Shown here one piece after another: positions 35,316 through 44,637 of a DNA stretch of 64,000 nt. Source of the DNA: NORP294 sp047627915 (GTDB lineage Bacteria > Bacteroidota > Bacteroidia > Flavobacteriales_E > Vicingaceae). The position numbers and the translations under genes were made by a program. The stretch is taken from contig JBLHTZ010000005.1 of assembly GCA_047627915.1 (NCBI GenBank), forward strand, positions 1 to 64,000. Reading direction: 5' to 3'. A model generated the notes under the pieces. That model did not search any database, had not been told where the DNA came from, and saw only the letters and a program-made list of their open reading frames with translations. Numbering within the stretch: the first letter of the stretch is position 1; the number at the start of each line of letters is the position of its first letter.

Positions 35316-36719
35316 TTAAACTAGTTTTAAACCCATCTCAACTCCAAGTTGGTGCATGAATACCCTGGCCTCCGCCTCATTATTTTGTATTTCTCCTTCT
35401 AACATGGCCTCTTTAATTGCGTTTTTAATTTGCCCCACTTCTTTTGATGGTCCAATTCCAAAAGTCGCCATGATGTCTTCGCCTGAAATAGGAGGTTGCC
35501 AGTTTCGTAAATGATCTTTTTCCTCTACTTCTTTTAATTTCTCTTCAACTAAAATAAAATTTTTCTTATACTTATTCAGTTTTTTCTCATTCTTCGTCGT
35601 AATGTCTGCGGAGCACAAAGTCATCAGGTCTTCTACATCTTCTCCAGCTTCCACGAGTAACCTTCTCACTGCAGAATCCGTAACTGTTTCCTTCACTAGG
35701 GCAATGGGCCTTAAATGCAAACGAACTAATTTTTGAACGTATTTCATTTTAGCGTCTAAGGGAAGCTTTAATTTCTTAAAAATCTCTGGAACCATTCTGG
35801 CACCTCGATCTTCATGACCATGAAACGTCCAACCGTGTTTTGGATCAAAACGTTTAGTAGGGGGTTTGGCAATGTCGTGTAAAATTGCTGCCCACCTTAA
35901 CCATAAACTATTTGTATTTGGGCAAATATTATCTAATACCTGCAAGGTATGGTAGAAGTTATCTTTATGTCCTAAGCCATTTCGAATTTCAACTCCGTAT
36001 AATTTCACCATTTCAGGGAAAAAATAGTGGAGTAAGCCTTTGTCAAATAGGTATTTAAAACCTATAGAAGGAACGGGAGATAAAATAATTTTATTCAACT
36101 CATCGCTAATACGCTCCTGAGAAATAATTGTAATTCTATCTTTTTCAGAATGCAACGCTTCGTAAGTTTTGTCTTCTATTTTAAAATTTAATTGAGTTGC
36201 AAACCGAATGGCACGCATCATTCTTAAAGGATCATCAGAAAAAGTGATTTTAGGGTCTAATGGAGTGCGAATAATTTTTTCGTCACAGTCTTTTAATCCT
36301 CCAAAAGGATCAACTAGTTCGCCAAACCTTTCTTTGTTTAAGCAAATTGCCATGGCGTTTATGCTGAAATCTCTTCGGTTTTGATCGTCCTCTAATGTTC
36401 CATTCTCCACTACAGGCTTTCGACTTCCTCTATCGTAAGACTCTTTCCTTGCACCAACAAATTCAATTTCCCATCCTTGATAATTTATCATGGCCGTTCC
36501 GAAATTCTTAAAGACTGAAACTTTTTTTACTTCAAGGGCTTTGGCAACAGCTTTCGCTAAATCAATTCCGCTGCCTACGCAAACAATATCGATGTCTTTG
36601 CTAGGTCTTTTAAGAATTATGTCACGTACAAAACCACCAATAACGTAAGTCTCAACTTGCAATTCTCCTGCAACGCGGCTTATTGTATTGAAAATGGGAT
36701 GTTTTATGTGTTCTTGCAA
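35316..36719 (-). CDS. cca: CCA tRNA nucleotidyltransferase with HD domain
   Basis: This enzyme builds or repairs the 3' CCA end of tRNA. In the 467-residue protein the nucleotidyltransferase head has YVIGGFVRDIIL and SKDIDIVCVG (metal-binding DxD). The RRDFSINAMA motif and the template region DDPLRMMRAIRFATQL follow. An HD domain (ILHDIAKPP, HGHEDRGA) lies around residues 270-310, which in E. coli gives phosphohydrolase activity. The next gene starts 2 bases later. Codon use looks ordinary. Confidence 0.95.
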   Translation of the reverse strand: MQEHIKHPIFNTISRVAGELQVETYVIGGFVRDIILKRPSKDIDIVCVGSGIDLAKAVAKALEVKKVSVFKNFGTAMINYQGWEIEFVGARKESYDRGSRKPVVENGTLEDDQNRRDFSINAMAICLNKERFGELVDPFGGLKDCDEKIIRTPLDPKITFSDDPLRMMRAIRFATQLNFKIEDKTYEALHSEKDRITIISQERISDELNKIILSPVPSIGFKYLFDKGLLHYFFPEMVKLYGVEIRNGLGHKDNFYHTLQVLDNICPNTNSLWLRWAAILHDIAKPPTKRFDPKHGWTFHGHEDRGARMVPEIFKKLKLPLDAKMKYVQKLVRLHLRPIALVKETVTDSAVRRLLVEAGEDVEDLMTLCSADITTKNEKKLNKYKKNFILVEEKLKEVEEKDHLRNWQPPISGEDIMATFGIGPSKEVGQIKNAIKEAMLEGEIQNNEAEARVFMHQLGVEMGLKLV

Positions 36720-36751
36720 AAGAGAAATTTTTGCAAAAATACGAATTGCCC

Positions 36752-37249
36752 TTAGTTTGCTAAGATTTCTATCTCACCATTTAGTCGAATTCGCATAATT
36801 TTCTCCTTCGCCACGTTTTCCTCCATAACTATCTTGAAATCGGATTGGATGGGTTGACTTTTATCTAGGGTGATACAGGCAATTGGTTTATTACTTTTAG
36901 AAACGAGTTCAAATAAAGGTCCTTCTTCTAGTTTTTGAATGGCAAGACTTCCATCCTTGTTGAGTAAATTTTTCGAAACAAACTGACCGCCATCAAGAAT
37001 TAATGTTAATGGAGTTGTTGCATAATCCATCATGTCCCAAGCAACCTCAGGGATGTCTTTTATGCATTGATTTGCCATGCGGTCTGAGCTAATAAGTACA
37101 ACGAAATCTTTTTGAGGTGAAGTTGAACTGGTAACTATTTCGTTTTTTGCATCGAAGAGGAGTTTGATTCGATCTTTATATTCAATTGAAATACACTTAT
37201 TTTCTTTTAGAAATTTCACTGCCTCTTGAAGCTTACTATTATTCACCAT
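36752..37249 (-). CDS. Degenerate Sua5/YrdC-domain protein
   Basis: This 165-residue protein aligns to the threonylcarbamoyl-AMP synthase (TsaC/Sua5) fold in its middle: IPEVAWDMMDYATTPLTLIL and then NLLNKDGSLAIQK match the equivalent strand-helix of Sua5. It has lost the N-terminal ILYPTDTVWG-type motif (IEYKDRIKLLF instead) and the SANxSG motif, and is about 30-40 residues short. Catalysis is therefore unlikely. The gene starts 70 bases from the divergent DUF4294 gene and ends 32 bases before cca. A true Sua5 must exist elsewhere since the modification is essential. Confidence 0.75.
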   Translation of the reverse strand: MVNNSKLQEAVKFLKENKCISIEYKDRIKLLFDAKNEIVTSSTSPQKDFVVLISSDRMANQCIKDIPEVAWDMMDYATTPLTLILDGGQFVSKNLLNKDGSLAIQKLEEGPLFELVSKSNKPIACITLDKSQPIQSDFKIVMEENVAKEKIMRIRLNGEIEILAN

Positions 37250-37319
37250 AGTGCGAAATTACACAGCAATGAAACAAGGCATGGTTTTGGTTAATTTTAT
37301 TTCATCAAATTAAATTTCT

Positions 37320-37946
37320 ATGAGATTACTTTTCTTCTTTGTCTTTTTATTCACTTTGTTCACTCCATGTAGGACTGTTAAGGCTCAGCCAACTACAGAT
37401 GGCGTTACTGTGTTGGAAATGGTTGTTATTGATGGTGATACATTCCCAATGTATACGTTTAAGTCAATTACTGTGAATGGAAGTAAACGTTTTTCGAATC
37501 GTGATAGGCGCAGATATGGAAGGTTAAAGCGTTATGTAGTGAAAGTTTTTCCATATGCCGAATTGGCGGGGGTAATGTTGAATGACTTTGATGATACATT
37601 GAAGACGATGAACACGGAACGAGAACAAAAGAAATTTTTGGCTGCTGTAGAAGACGAATTAAAACAAGAGTTTGAAGGGGAACTTAAGAGTTTGACAATT
37701 AAGCAAGGCATACTTTTGGTCAAGTTAATTGACCGACAAACTGGGAATTCATCTTTCGAGTTAATAAAAACGTTAAGAGGTTCGTTTTCTGCTTTTATTT
37801 GGCAATCTCTTGCCAGGCTATTTGGGTCAAATTTAAAATTAAAGTACGACCCTAACGGAGAAGACTTATTGGTGGAAGAAATAGTTCAGCAAATGGAAAG
37901 TGGGGCTATTCCTTATCAGAAGAGAATACGGAAAAAGAAACCTTAA
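37320..37946 (+). CDS. DUF4294 exported protein
   Basis: This 208-residue DUF4294 protein is exported: its signal peptide MRLLFFFVFLFTLFTPCRTV ends near AQP. The conserved part runs IDGDTFPMYTFKSITVNG, then RRRYGRLKRYVVKVFPYAEL, a helical region, then GSFSAFIWQSLARLFGSNLK and a basic tail KRIRKKKP. The family is largely confined to Bacteroidota and has no known biochemical role. Its stop overlaps the stop of the convergent gene by 3 bases (TTAA shared). Confidence 0.85.
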   Translation: MRLLFFFVFLFTLFTPCRTVKAQPTTDGVTVLEMVVIDGDTFPMYTFKSITVNGSKRFSNRDRRRYGRLKRYVVKVFPYAELAGVMLNDFDDTLKTMNTEREQKKFLAAVEDELKQEFEGELKSLTIKQGILLVKLIDRQTGNSSFELIKTLRGSFSAFIWQSLARLFGSNLKLKYDPNGEDLLVEEIVQQMESGAIPYQKRIRKKKP

Positions 37947-38710
37947 CGAGTCTTCTCTATATCCAACCAATCTGTTGTTTTCTGGATCATTTTTACTACA
38001 ACAATATAGATCGAAAATACGATGAAAAGAATATTCCAAAGACTCATTGTTATATCTAAAGCTCCTTCATTAAAGTAATATTCTACCTGATGGAAAAGCA
38101 TGAAAACGATAAAAAGAGCAGCTATTCCACTTTTTTCTTGTCGAATGACTTTTCTCCATGCAAAATCTAAACTTGGTTTTTGGTAATTTGAAAATTTCGG
38201 TACAAATGGTGGTACGTCCTTAGACCACTTGGTGTATTCGTCACCAAATTTCTTAATTAAAAACGTTTCTTCAGCATACATAATTCGCTCATAGTACAAC
38301 CAAAAACTAAGAATAAAGAAAATGTTAAACCAAATGTTTTCGGTTAACATCCCAATCCCCAGCCACATTAAAAAGTTACCTAAATACAACGGGTGTCTGA
38401 GTAATGAATACATCCCTGTTTTGTTAATGCCGTCGGCAATTTGCTTGTGGGTATTTCTACCCGACGTATTTGGAATAACAAAACCCAACGTATGAATTCT
38501 AATAAATAAACCAGATAAAGAAACGACCAAGCAGATTATCTGATACCAGTTTCCTTCTGATGGGAAGTATTGCGTAACCCCAGTAAATGAGGAAGAATAG
38601 CATTGATATGCAAACAAAGCTATCGCTGCTAGTAAAATGAAAATCGGGAGAGTGCCTCTGTACTTGAATAACTTAACTCCTTGTTTTTCGAATTCTTGAA
38701 ATAATGCCAT
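37943..38710 (-). CDS. Isoprenylcysteine methyltransferase-like membrane protein
   Basis: This 255-residue membrane protein of the ICMT/PEMT-like methyltransferase fold has several transmembrane helices. The SAM-binding signature is GMYSLLRHPLYLGNFLMWLG, followed by ERIMYAEETFLIKKFGDEY. In prokaryotes members modify small lipids or remain uncharacterised; prenylcysteine itself is not expected. The ATG at 38710 is chosen because the longer start at 38731 adds nothing conserved. The hydrophobic C-terminal pair (after residue 195) is longer than in a minimal ICMT. Confidence 0.85.
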   Translation of the reverse strand: MALFQEFEKQGVKLFKYRGTLPIFILLAAIALFAYQCYSSSFTGVTQYFPSEGNWYQIICLVVSLSGLFIRIHTLGFVIPNTSGRNTHKQIADGINKTGMYSLLRHPLYLGNFLMWLGIGMLTENIWFNIFFILSFWLYYERIMYAEETFLIKKFGDEYTKWSKDVPPFVPKFSNYQKPSLDFAWRKVIRQEKSGIAALFIVFMLFHQVEYYFNEGALDITMSLWNILFIVFSIYIVVVKMIQKTTDWLDIEKTR

Positions 38711-38753
38711 AGTCGTTTTATGTAATGCCAAAAATGGGTAAAATTTGTAATAT

Positions 38754-38783
38754 AAAAAAGCAAACTGAAGAGTTCGCTTTTTT
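38754..38783 (-). terminator. Terminator of hbd
   Basis: A symmetric hairpin, AAAAAAGC against GCTTTTTT with an inner AACT/AGTT pairing, lies 20 bases past the dehydrogenase stop. T-runs flank it on both strands. Confidence 0.6.
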
Positions 38784-38802
38784 ATTAGGTCTTTCCCGTT
38801 TA

Positions 38803-39690
38803 TTACTTGAAATTATCAGCAACTATAAGTTCCTTGGTTCCATGAGTGTGATTGTAAAAACCTTCTCCTGATTTAATGCCTAGTTTACCTGCGGTTACCA
38901 TGTTTACGAGTAATGGGCACGGAGCATATTTTGGATTTCCAAAACCATCGTTCAATACATGTAAAATAGACAAGCATACATCTAAACCAATAAAGTCAGC
39001 CAGTTGAAGAGGTCCCATTGGGTGAGCCATTCCTAATTTCATTACTGTATCAATTTCTTCAACACCGGCAACTCCTTCATAAAGCGAATAAATTGCTTCG
39101 TTAATCATTGGCATTAGAATTCTGTTTGCAATAAATCCAGGATAATCATTAACTTCTGTAGGTGTTTTACCAAGTTTTTTAGAAGTTTCCATGATTAAAT
39201 TAGTCACTTCATCAGAAGTTGCATAACCTCTAATAATCTCTACCAATTTCATGATTGGCACTGGGTTCATAAAGTGCATTCCAATTACCTTATCTGGGCG
39301 ATTGGTGACAGATCCTATTTTGGTAATAGATATAGACGAGGTGTTACTCGCTAAAATAGTTTCAGGAGGACAAACCTCATCCAATGTTTTAAAAATACTC
39401 AGCTTAATATCGATGTTTTCGGTAGCAGCTTCAACTACTAGATCAGCAGATTTAACCCCTTCTTCTAGCTTTGTAAAAGTGGTTAGGTTAGCAAGGGTTT
39501 GTTCCTTTTGCGTTTCCGTTAAGCGTTCTTTAGCAACCAATCGATCAAGATTCTTTGTGATTGTTTTAAGTGCTTTGTCTAACGAATCTTGCGAAAGATC
39601 AATTAATGACACTTGGTATCCAAATTGGGCAAAAGTGTGAGCAATTCCATTTCCCATGGTTCCCGCTCCAATGACAGCTACATTCTTCAT
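38803..39690 (-). CDS. hbd: 3-hydroxybutyryl-CoA dehydrogenase
   Basis: This 295-residue NAD-dependent 3-hydroxyacyl-CoA dehydrogenase has the Rossmann motif VAVIGAGTMGNGIAHTFAQ at the N-terminus and catalytic GMHFMNPVPIMKLVE (His). Helices FIANRILMPMINEAIY and GMAHPMGPLQLADFIGLDV follow. It can work in fatty acid or butyryl-CoA metabolism and in the lower part of phenylacetate breakdown; the paa operon lies some 16 kb away, so no operon link. The start MKNVAVIGA is chosen over the longer frame. Confidence 0.93.
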   Translation of the reverse strand: MKNVAVIGAGTMGNGIAHTFAQFGYQVSLIDLSQDSLDKALKTITKNLDRLVAKERLTETQKEQTLANLTTFTKLEEGVKSADLVVEAATENIDIKLSIFKTLDEVCPPETILASNTSSISITKIGSVTNRPDKVIGMHFMNPVPIMKLVEIIRGYATSDEVTNLIMETSKKLGKTPTEVNDYPGFIANRILMPMINEAIYSLYEGVAGVEEIDTVMKLGMAHPMGPLQLADFIGLDVCLSILHVLNDGFGNPKYAPCPLLVNMVTAGKLGIKSGEGFYNHTHGTKELIVADNFK

Positions 39691-39743
39691 AATATCAATT
39701 TTTAGAGGTGCTAAATTACCCAATGGAGTAGGGCAAACAAAAC

Positions 39744-41159
39744 TTATTTTCCACTGCCTTTTATTACAATTAAGACAGTGTAAATTAAAATTTTAATGTC
39801 AACTGTCAGCGACATGTTTTCAATGTAAATGATGTCGTACTTCAAGCGTTCAACCATTTGGTCTACGTTCTCAGCATATCCGTATTTTACCTGACCCCAA
39901 GAAGTTATGCCCGGTCTAACTTTAAGTAAATGATTGTAGTGGGCTGCTTTTTTTACAATTTTATCAATGAAAAATTGTCTTTCAGGGCGAGGGCCCACCA
40001 ATGCCATATCGCCAATTAACACGTTGTAGAATTGAGGAATTTCATCCAACCTCGTTTTCCTCATGAACTTGCCAAATGGTGTAATTCTAGGATCATTTTC
40101 ACTTGATAAAGCCGGCCCAAGTTTTTCTGCATCAGTATACATCGATCGAAATTTATGAATCATAAAAGGTTTGCCATGAATGCCAATTCGCTCTTGAGAA
40201 AAAATAACTGGTCCTTTAGAACTTGATTTAACAAGAATACTAACAATGAGATAAAGCGGACTGAAAACAGTTAACACAAATAAAGACGCAGCAATATCCA
40301 TTGCTCTTTTAACGGTTTGTTGCCACGCCGGCATAATTTCTCTATTGATAATAATAAGGGGAGCTCCAAAAATGGAACTCATTTTAACCGAACCACTTAG
40401 GATATCATACATGTCAGGAATAACCTTCACAATCACATTCAAGCCTTCCAACTCTCCAATAATGTTTTCAAGACTTTTGTGCTCCGAAGATTCTATTGCA
40501 ATAATGGCTTCTTCAATTTCGTTTTCTTGAATTATTTTCTTCAACTCAGTGAAATTGCCTAAAAAAGGTAGGTGGTCTTTTAAGAGGTACTCGTCTTTTT
40601 TATTAACTCTGGCGAAGCCCATGAATTTATTGCCAAATGATTTTTTTTCTCCCTGCATTTCAAGAAATAGGCTCACGGCTTTTTCATTGGAGCCAATCAT
40701 TATGGTATTGAATCCGATTTCTCTGTTTTGGATTCTATAAACGGTTCTACTTGTAATTAAAAATCTAAATAAATAGGTAATAACAAAGTGAAAGAAGAGG
40801 ATGTATAAGTAGGATAAGTAATAGTCTTTGTATGTGTTGATTTCATCATCGAGGATAAAAACGAAAAACAATAAGGTGCAACCTAATATGCTAACCGTTA
40901 GCGTTTGGCTTAGCTCTTTTAATCTTGATTTTCGATATGGAGTTTTGTAAAATCCTGTTGCTGTATATAGAAGCAACCAACATGTCGGAATGAAAAGTAA
41001 TCCATAAATGAACGTGTCCTCAATGTTTAAAGGTACTTCATAACCAAACTTTGAAGGTTCAAGATAAAGTTTACGGAATCGAAAAAAAAGTGCCCAAGCG
41101 ATTGCTGCTGCTAAAAAATCGAACAGTATATATTTAAGTGCTTGTAATTTTTTATTCAA
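39744..41159 (-). CDS. Polyprenyl-phosphate sugar phosphotransferase
   Basis: This initiating glycosyltransferase of polysaccharide synthesis (WcaJ/PglC-like) moves a sugar-1-phosphate onto undecaprenyl phosphate. In the 471-residue membrane protein residues 10-135 contain four helices, followed by a CoA-binding-like domain. The C-terminal bacterial sugar transferase domain has KRAMDIAASLFVL, MIHKFRSMYTDAEKLGPAL, and DEIPQFYNVLIGDMALVGPRP. The lipoprotein upstream shares a 4-base overlap, suggesting co-expression in a polysaccharide-related unit. Confidence 0.93.
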   Translation of the reverse strand: MNKKLQALKYILFDFLAAAIAWALFFRFRKLYLEPSKFGYEVPLNIEDTFIYGLLFIPTCWLLLYTATGFYKTPYRKSRLKELSQTLTVSILGCTLLFFVFILDDEINTYKDYYLSYLYILFFHFVITYLFRFLITSRTVYRIQNREIGFNTIMIGSNEKAVSLFLEMQGEKKSFGNKFMGFARVNKKDEYLLKDHLPFLGNFTELKKIIQENEIEEAIIAIESSEHKSLENIIGELEGLNVIVKVIPDMYDILSGSVKMSSIFGAPLIIINREIMPAWQQTVKRAMDIAASLFVLTVFSPLYLIVSILVKSSSKGPVIFSQERIGIHGKPFMIHKFRSMYTDAEKLGPALSSENDPRITPFGKFMRKTRLDEIPQFYNVLIGDMALVGPRPERQFFIDKIVKKAAHYNHLLKVRPGITSWGQVKYGYAENVDQMVERLKYDIIYIENMSLTVDIKILIYTVLIVIKGSGK

Positions 41160-42007
41160 AACCGAACCAATTTAACATTGTCCAAATGAAATTGTGCAAC
41201 TTCCCCTACCTGTTTTGGAAAACCAATGGCAAGCGTATAGTTGAATGCACCTGAAAGAGTGGAAAAAACAGAATTTAGTTCAATGTAAACTTTTCCATAA
41301 GTAACTCTTGGGTTGAAAAATACAATTGAGCGTTGGTTTGTAATTGAGGTGCCATTTACAAACACACTAATTGCGAACCTATGAGTAGACTTGTAGTCCA
41401 TTTCTAACCAAACGTCTACTCCATTTCTAGGAATGTCTGAAAAAGTAGGTGACCAAGCTTCAAAAAAGTCCATACTTTCAGTAAGATAAGCCAAGCCTGA
41501 GGCACCTTCAAATGCATCAACTGGATCTGTGACCCTACGAAAGACAGTGTCAGATAGAGGACTGTAGTTAAAATTCACTCCCGTCTCAAAATCCTCACCT
41601 GACCAAGGGTCATCAAAAATAGCAGAGCTTTGGTATTTGACTACCGGGGTCAATTCCATTTGAGCTTCAGGCACAAAGGTGGTATCCAAATTAAATGTTG
41701 TGTAAAATGGATAATCTACTTTCTCATTGGATTGACCATTTTTATAAATTACACCTCTAATTTTAAGGTTTACGTATCCTGTTTGTTGAATTGGAATGAG
41801 CGCAGGCAATTCAAAAATACCAATGGATTGATCGTTGATAAATACGTTTATATCGGTAATGCGGTCACTACTAGAACCCTGTGCGGAAGAAGATTGTAAT
41901 ACGACATCACCAATTTTTAAAAACCCCGGTACAATGGCTTTTTGCTTTTCACAAGAAAATAGTGAAGTAATTGTAATACAGACAATTAATAAGTACTGGT
42001 TCTTCAT
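41156..42007 (-). CDS. Lipoprotein, polysaccharide-locus associated
   Basis: This 283-residue predicted lipoprotein has a signal peptide, MKNQYLLIVCITITSLFSC, with the lipobox cysteine. The first half is DINVFINDQSIGIFELPAL (a beta-rich segment) and the second half a concanavalin-like jelly-roll (NPRVTYGKVYIELNS, then FHLDNVKLVRF). It may bind surface polysaccharide, inferred only from the fold-like strands and from its 4-base overlap with the sugar-transferase gene. Otherwise unknown. Confidence 0.75.
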   Translation of the reverse strand: MKNQYLLIVCITITSLFSCEKQKAIVPGFLKIGDVVLQSSSAQGSSSDRITDINVFINDQSIGIFELPALIPIQQTGYVNLKIRGVIYKNGQSNEKVDYPFYTTFNLDTTFVPEAQMELTPVVKYQSSAIFDDPWSGEDFETGVNFNYSPLSDTVFRRVTDPVDAFEGASGLAYLTESMDFFEAWSPTFSDIPRNGVDVWLEMDYKSTHRFAISVFVNGTSITNQRSIVFFNPRVTYGKVYIELNSVFSTLSGAFNYTLAIGFPKQVGEVAQFHLDNVKLVRF

Positions 42008-42059
42008 TCGAAGAGGTTAGAGTTTAGTTAACTGAACGTGCGAAATTCCTAATTATTGT

Positions 42060-43049
42060 TTATATAATGGAATTTTGTCTATTAATCTCTAATTTTTCTA
42101 TGATTTGATACGCGACGTCTAGCGCCTTATATCCATCGTGAATACTAACAGCTGGGGTTGTATTGGTGTTAATTGCATGAGCAAAAGCTGTTAATTCGTC
42201 TTTTATGGCATTGTTGTTTTCAATATCAGGTTTTTCGAAATAAATTAATTTTTGCCCTTTGCCATCGGGCAAATCAATGGTTACCGATAAAGGATCAGGT
42301 TCACCTTCAACATTAGAAAGACGAACAACTTCGCTTTGCTTTTCTAGAAAATCTACAGAAAGGTATGCGTCCTTTTGGAAAATTCGAGTTTTTCTCATGT
42401 TTTTCAGAGAGATACGGCTCGTCGTTAAGTTGGCAACACAGCCGTTATCAAATTCAATTCTAGCATTTGCAATGTCTGGTGTATCACTCACCACTGCTAC
42501 GCCACTAGCACTAACTCTTTTTACATTGCTATCTACAATACTTAAGATAATGTCTAGATCGTGAATCATCAAATCTAACACAACTGAAACATCTGTACCT
42601 CTGGGATTGAACTGCGCCAATCGATGAGTTTCGATAAACATAGGGTGCTTGATGTAGGGCTTTGTAGCAGTGAAGGCCGGATTGAAACGTTCTACGTGCC
42701 CAACTTGAACGGTAACTCCTGCTTCTTCAGATAAGCTGATTAATTTCCGAGCTTCTTCAACCGTATTGGTAATTGGCTTTTCAATAAAGATGTGTTTTGT
42801 CTGTCTAATGGCAGTAACAGCGCAATCGTAATGAGATAAAGTAGGAGTAACAATGTCCACCGCATCCACCGCATCCACCAGTTCTTCTATTGATTCAAAT
42901 GCTTTTAAATCAAACTCTTCGGAAACTATTTTTGCATTTTCTTTATTTGGATCAAAGAATCCAACTAAGGCGAAATCTTTATGTTCTAATAAAATTCTGA
43001 TGTGAATCTTACCCAAATGACCTGCACCTAATACACCAATTTTTAACAT
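42060..43049 (-). CDS. Gfo/Idh/MocA-family oxidoreductase
   Basis: This NAD(P)-dependent dehydrogenase of the Gfo/Idh/MocA family acts mostly on sugars and inositol-like substrates. The 329-residue protein has the Rossmann motif KIGVLGAGHLGKIH, FIEKPITNTVEEARKL with the catalytic EKP, and VVLDLMIHDLDIILSI with the substrate histidine. The ATG at 43049 begins directly before the Rossmann strand; the longer start at 43064 adds five residues. It lies upstream of the lipoprotein and sugar-transferase genes, so a sugar-nucleotide substrate is plausible. Confidence 0.9.
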   Translation of the reverse strand: MLKIGVLGAGHLGKIHIRILLEHKDFALVGFFDPNKENAKIVSEEFDLKAFESIEELVDAVDAVDIVTPTLSHYDCAVTAIRQTKHIFIEKPITNTVEEARKLISLSEEAGVTVQVGHVERFNPAFTATKPYIKHPMFIETHRLAQFNPRGTDVSVVLDLMIHDLDIILSIVDSNVKRVSASGVAVVSDTPDIANARIEFDNGCVANLTTSRISLKNMRKTRIFQKDAYLSVDFLEKQSEVVRLSNVEGEPDPLSVTIDLPDGKGQKLIYFEKPDIENNNAIKDELTAFAHAINTNTTPAVSIHDGYKALDVAYQIIEKLEINRQNSII

Positions 43050-43186
43050 GAAATGATTTTTCACAAAGTACGGAAAAGCAGGTTTTAAAATGCCAAGAAG
43101 TACCAGAGCTTTGTTAACATTTTTTTATTGAAAAAGAAGCACATTATTTAAAGCATGTAATGGTTAAATAATCTTTTTTTTGTAGC

Positions 43187-43840
43187 ATGCTAAATGATAC
43201 GTACAGACATAAAGGAATGCGCCGAAAGTTAGTGGAACTTTTGAGGTCAAAAGGTATTACGGACGAGACTGTTCTAGATGCAATTGATCGCGTTCCAAGA
43301 CATTTATTCTTAGACAACGCATTCATAAATTTTGCATACAAGAACCAAGCTTTCCCAATAGGGTCAGAGCAAACTATATCTCATCCTTTTACAGTTGCGT
43401 TTCAAACACAGTTGTTGGAATTAAAAAAGAGTGAAAAAGTGCTTGAAATAGGCACAGGGTCAGGTTATCAATGTAGTGTGCTGATGGAAATGGGTGTAAA
43501 GGTGTTCAGTATTGAAAGACATCGTTCCTTGCACATGAAGTCTAAAAAAATGCTAAACCAATTGGGACACTTTCCAAAATTATTTTTTGGCGATGGGTAC
43601 AAGGGGTTGCCGGGTTACGCTCCGTTTGATAAAGTAATTATTACTGCTGCTGCACCAACTGTTCCGCAAGACCTTTTAGATCAGCTTAAAGTTGGAGGAA
43701 TGATGGTGATTCCGTTGGGAGATTCTGACAAGCAAGAAATGCAACGGATTACTAAAATTTCAGAGACAGAATTCCAAACAGAGACCTATGGCGAGTTTAG
43801 TTTTGTGCCCATGCTGCAAGATAAATCTTTTAAAAGTTAG
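43187..43840 (+). CDS. pcm: Protein-L-isoaspartate O-methyltransferase
   Basis: This SAM-dependent enzyme methylates isoaspartyl residues as the first step of protein repair. In the 217-residue protein AIDRVPRHLFLDNAF and GSEQTISHPFTVAFQ lead to the SAM motif VLEIGTGSGYQCSVL, then the DKVIITAAAP motif and LKVGGMMVIPLG. The length is normal. It is divergent from the Gfo/Idh gene by 137 bases, and an outer-membrane barrel gene follows it. Confidence 0.95.
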   Translation: MLNDTYRHKGMRRKLVELLRSKGITDETVLDAIDRVPRHLFLDNAFINFAYKNQAFPIGSEQTISHPFTVAFQTQLLELKKSEKVLEIGTGSGYQCSVLMEMGVKVFSIERHRSLHMKSKKMLNQLGHFPKLFFGDGYKGLPGYAPFDKVIITAAAPTVPQDLLDQLKVGGMMVIPLGDSDKQEMQRITKISETEFQTETYGEFSFVPMLQDKSFKS

Positions 43841-43887
43841 ACAATAACTGCTCTAGTTTTCGGTTATTTGTCTCAAACAACAAAAAC

Positions 43888-44637
43888 ATGAATAGATTAA
43901 AATCTCTTGCCTTAACTCTAGCTGGCTGTTTGTTATCATTTTCTGCTATAGCCCAAGAAACTCAAAAAGACTTTCTGCCAAAAGCAGGTGATTTTGGTGC
44001 TTCTATTGTTGTAAACGGATTGATTGATAATATTCAATTGTCGACAAATAATAATTCTTACGGTCAAAATCTTTTATTTGCGAAATATTATTTTGCTGAT
44101 GATGTAGCGTTGAGAACAGGGGTTGGTTTTAATTTACATAAAGCAGTTCGAGAAAGTGCAGATAGTTCAGGTGCTTTGTTAGTTGAAGTAGATTCGTTGA
44201 GAAGAAGTTTTAGCATGAATGTTTCAGTAGGGATAGAAAAGCACCTAACGGCTAACAAAAGATTGGACCCTTATGTGTTTGGGCAATTGGATATCTCATT
44301 GATTGGTAAAACAAAGAATAACATAGAAAATCGTCAAAGTTCAACCATTGGGACTAATTCAACTGAACGAGAAATAATAATAGACGGAGGATTTGCTTTA
44401 GGGTTAAACCTTGGAGGTGGCTTTAACTATTTTTTAGCCAAGAATTTTAGTGTGGGTAGTGAATTGTATCTTGGACTACAATATGTAAGTGTAGGTGGAG
44501 GTATTACAGATAATACAACAAATACAACAGCAGGAGGAACTAGAACTTCTACCTTCGATAGCAGAGAAGATATTTCGAAAACGACCGTTTTAAGTGTTAA
44601 TCCGACTGCTCAGGTTAATTTCTCTTATTTCTTTTAA
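43888..44637 (+). CDS. Outer-membrane beta-barrel protein
   Basis: This 249-residue exported protein has the signal peptide MNRLKSLALTLAGCLLSFSA, cleavage after AIAQ. Amphipathic strands follow (NLLFAKYYFADDVALRTGVG, then GLNLGGGFNYFLAKNFSVG), ending in a phenylalanine strand (QVNFSYFF). It is an OmpA-barrel-like porin without the peptidoglycan-binding domain. It lies 48 bases after pcm, and its stop overlaps a small minus-strand gene by 3 bases. Confidence 0.78.
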   Translation: MNRLKSLALTLAGCLLSFSAIAQETQKDFLPKAGDFGASIVVNGLIDNIQLSTNNNSYGQNLLFAKYYFADDVALRTGVGFNLHKAVRESADSSGALLVEVDSLRRSFSMNVSVGIEKHLTANKRLDPYVFGQLDISLIGKTKNNIENRQSSTIGTNSTEREIIIDGGFALGLNLGGGFNYFLAKNFSVGSELYLGLQYVSVGGGITDNTTNTTAGGTRTSTFDSREDISKTTVLSVNPTAQVNFSYFF

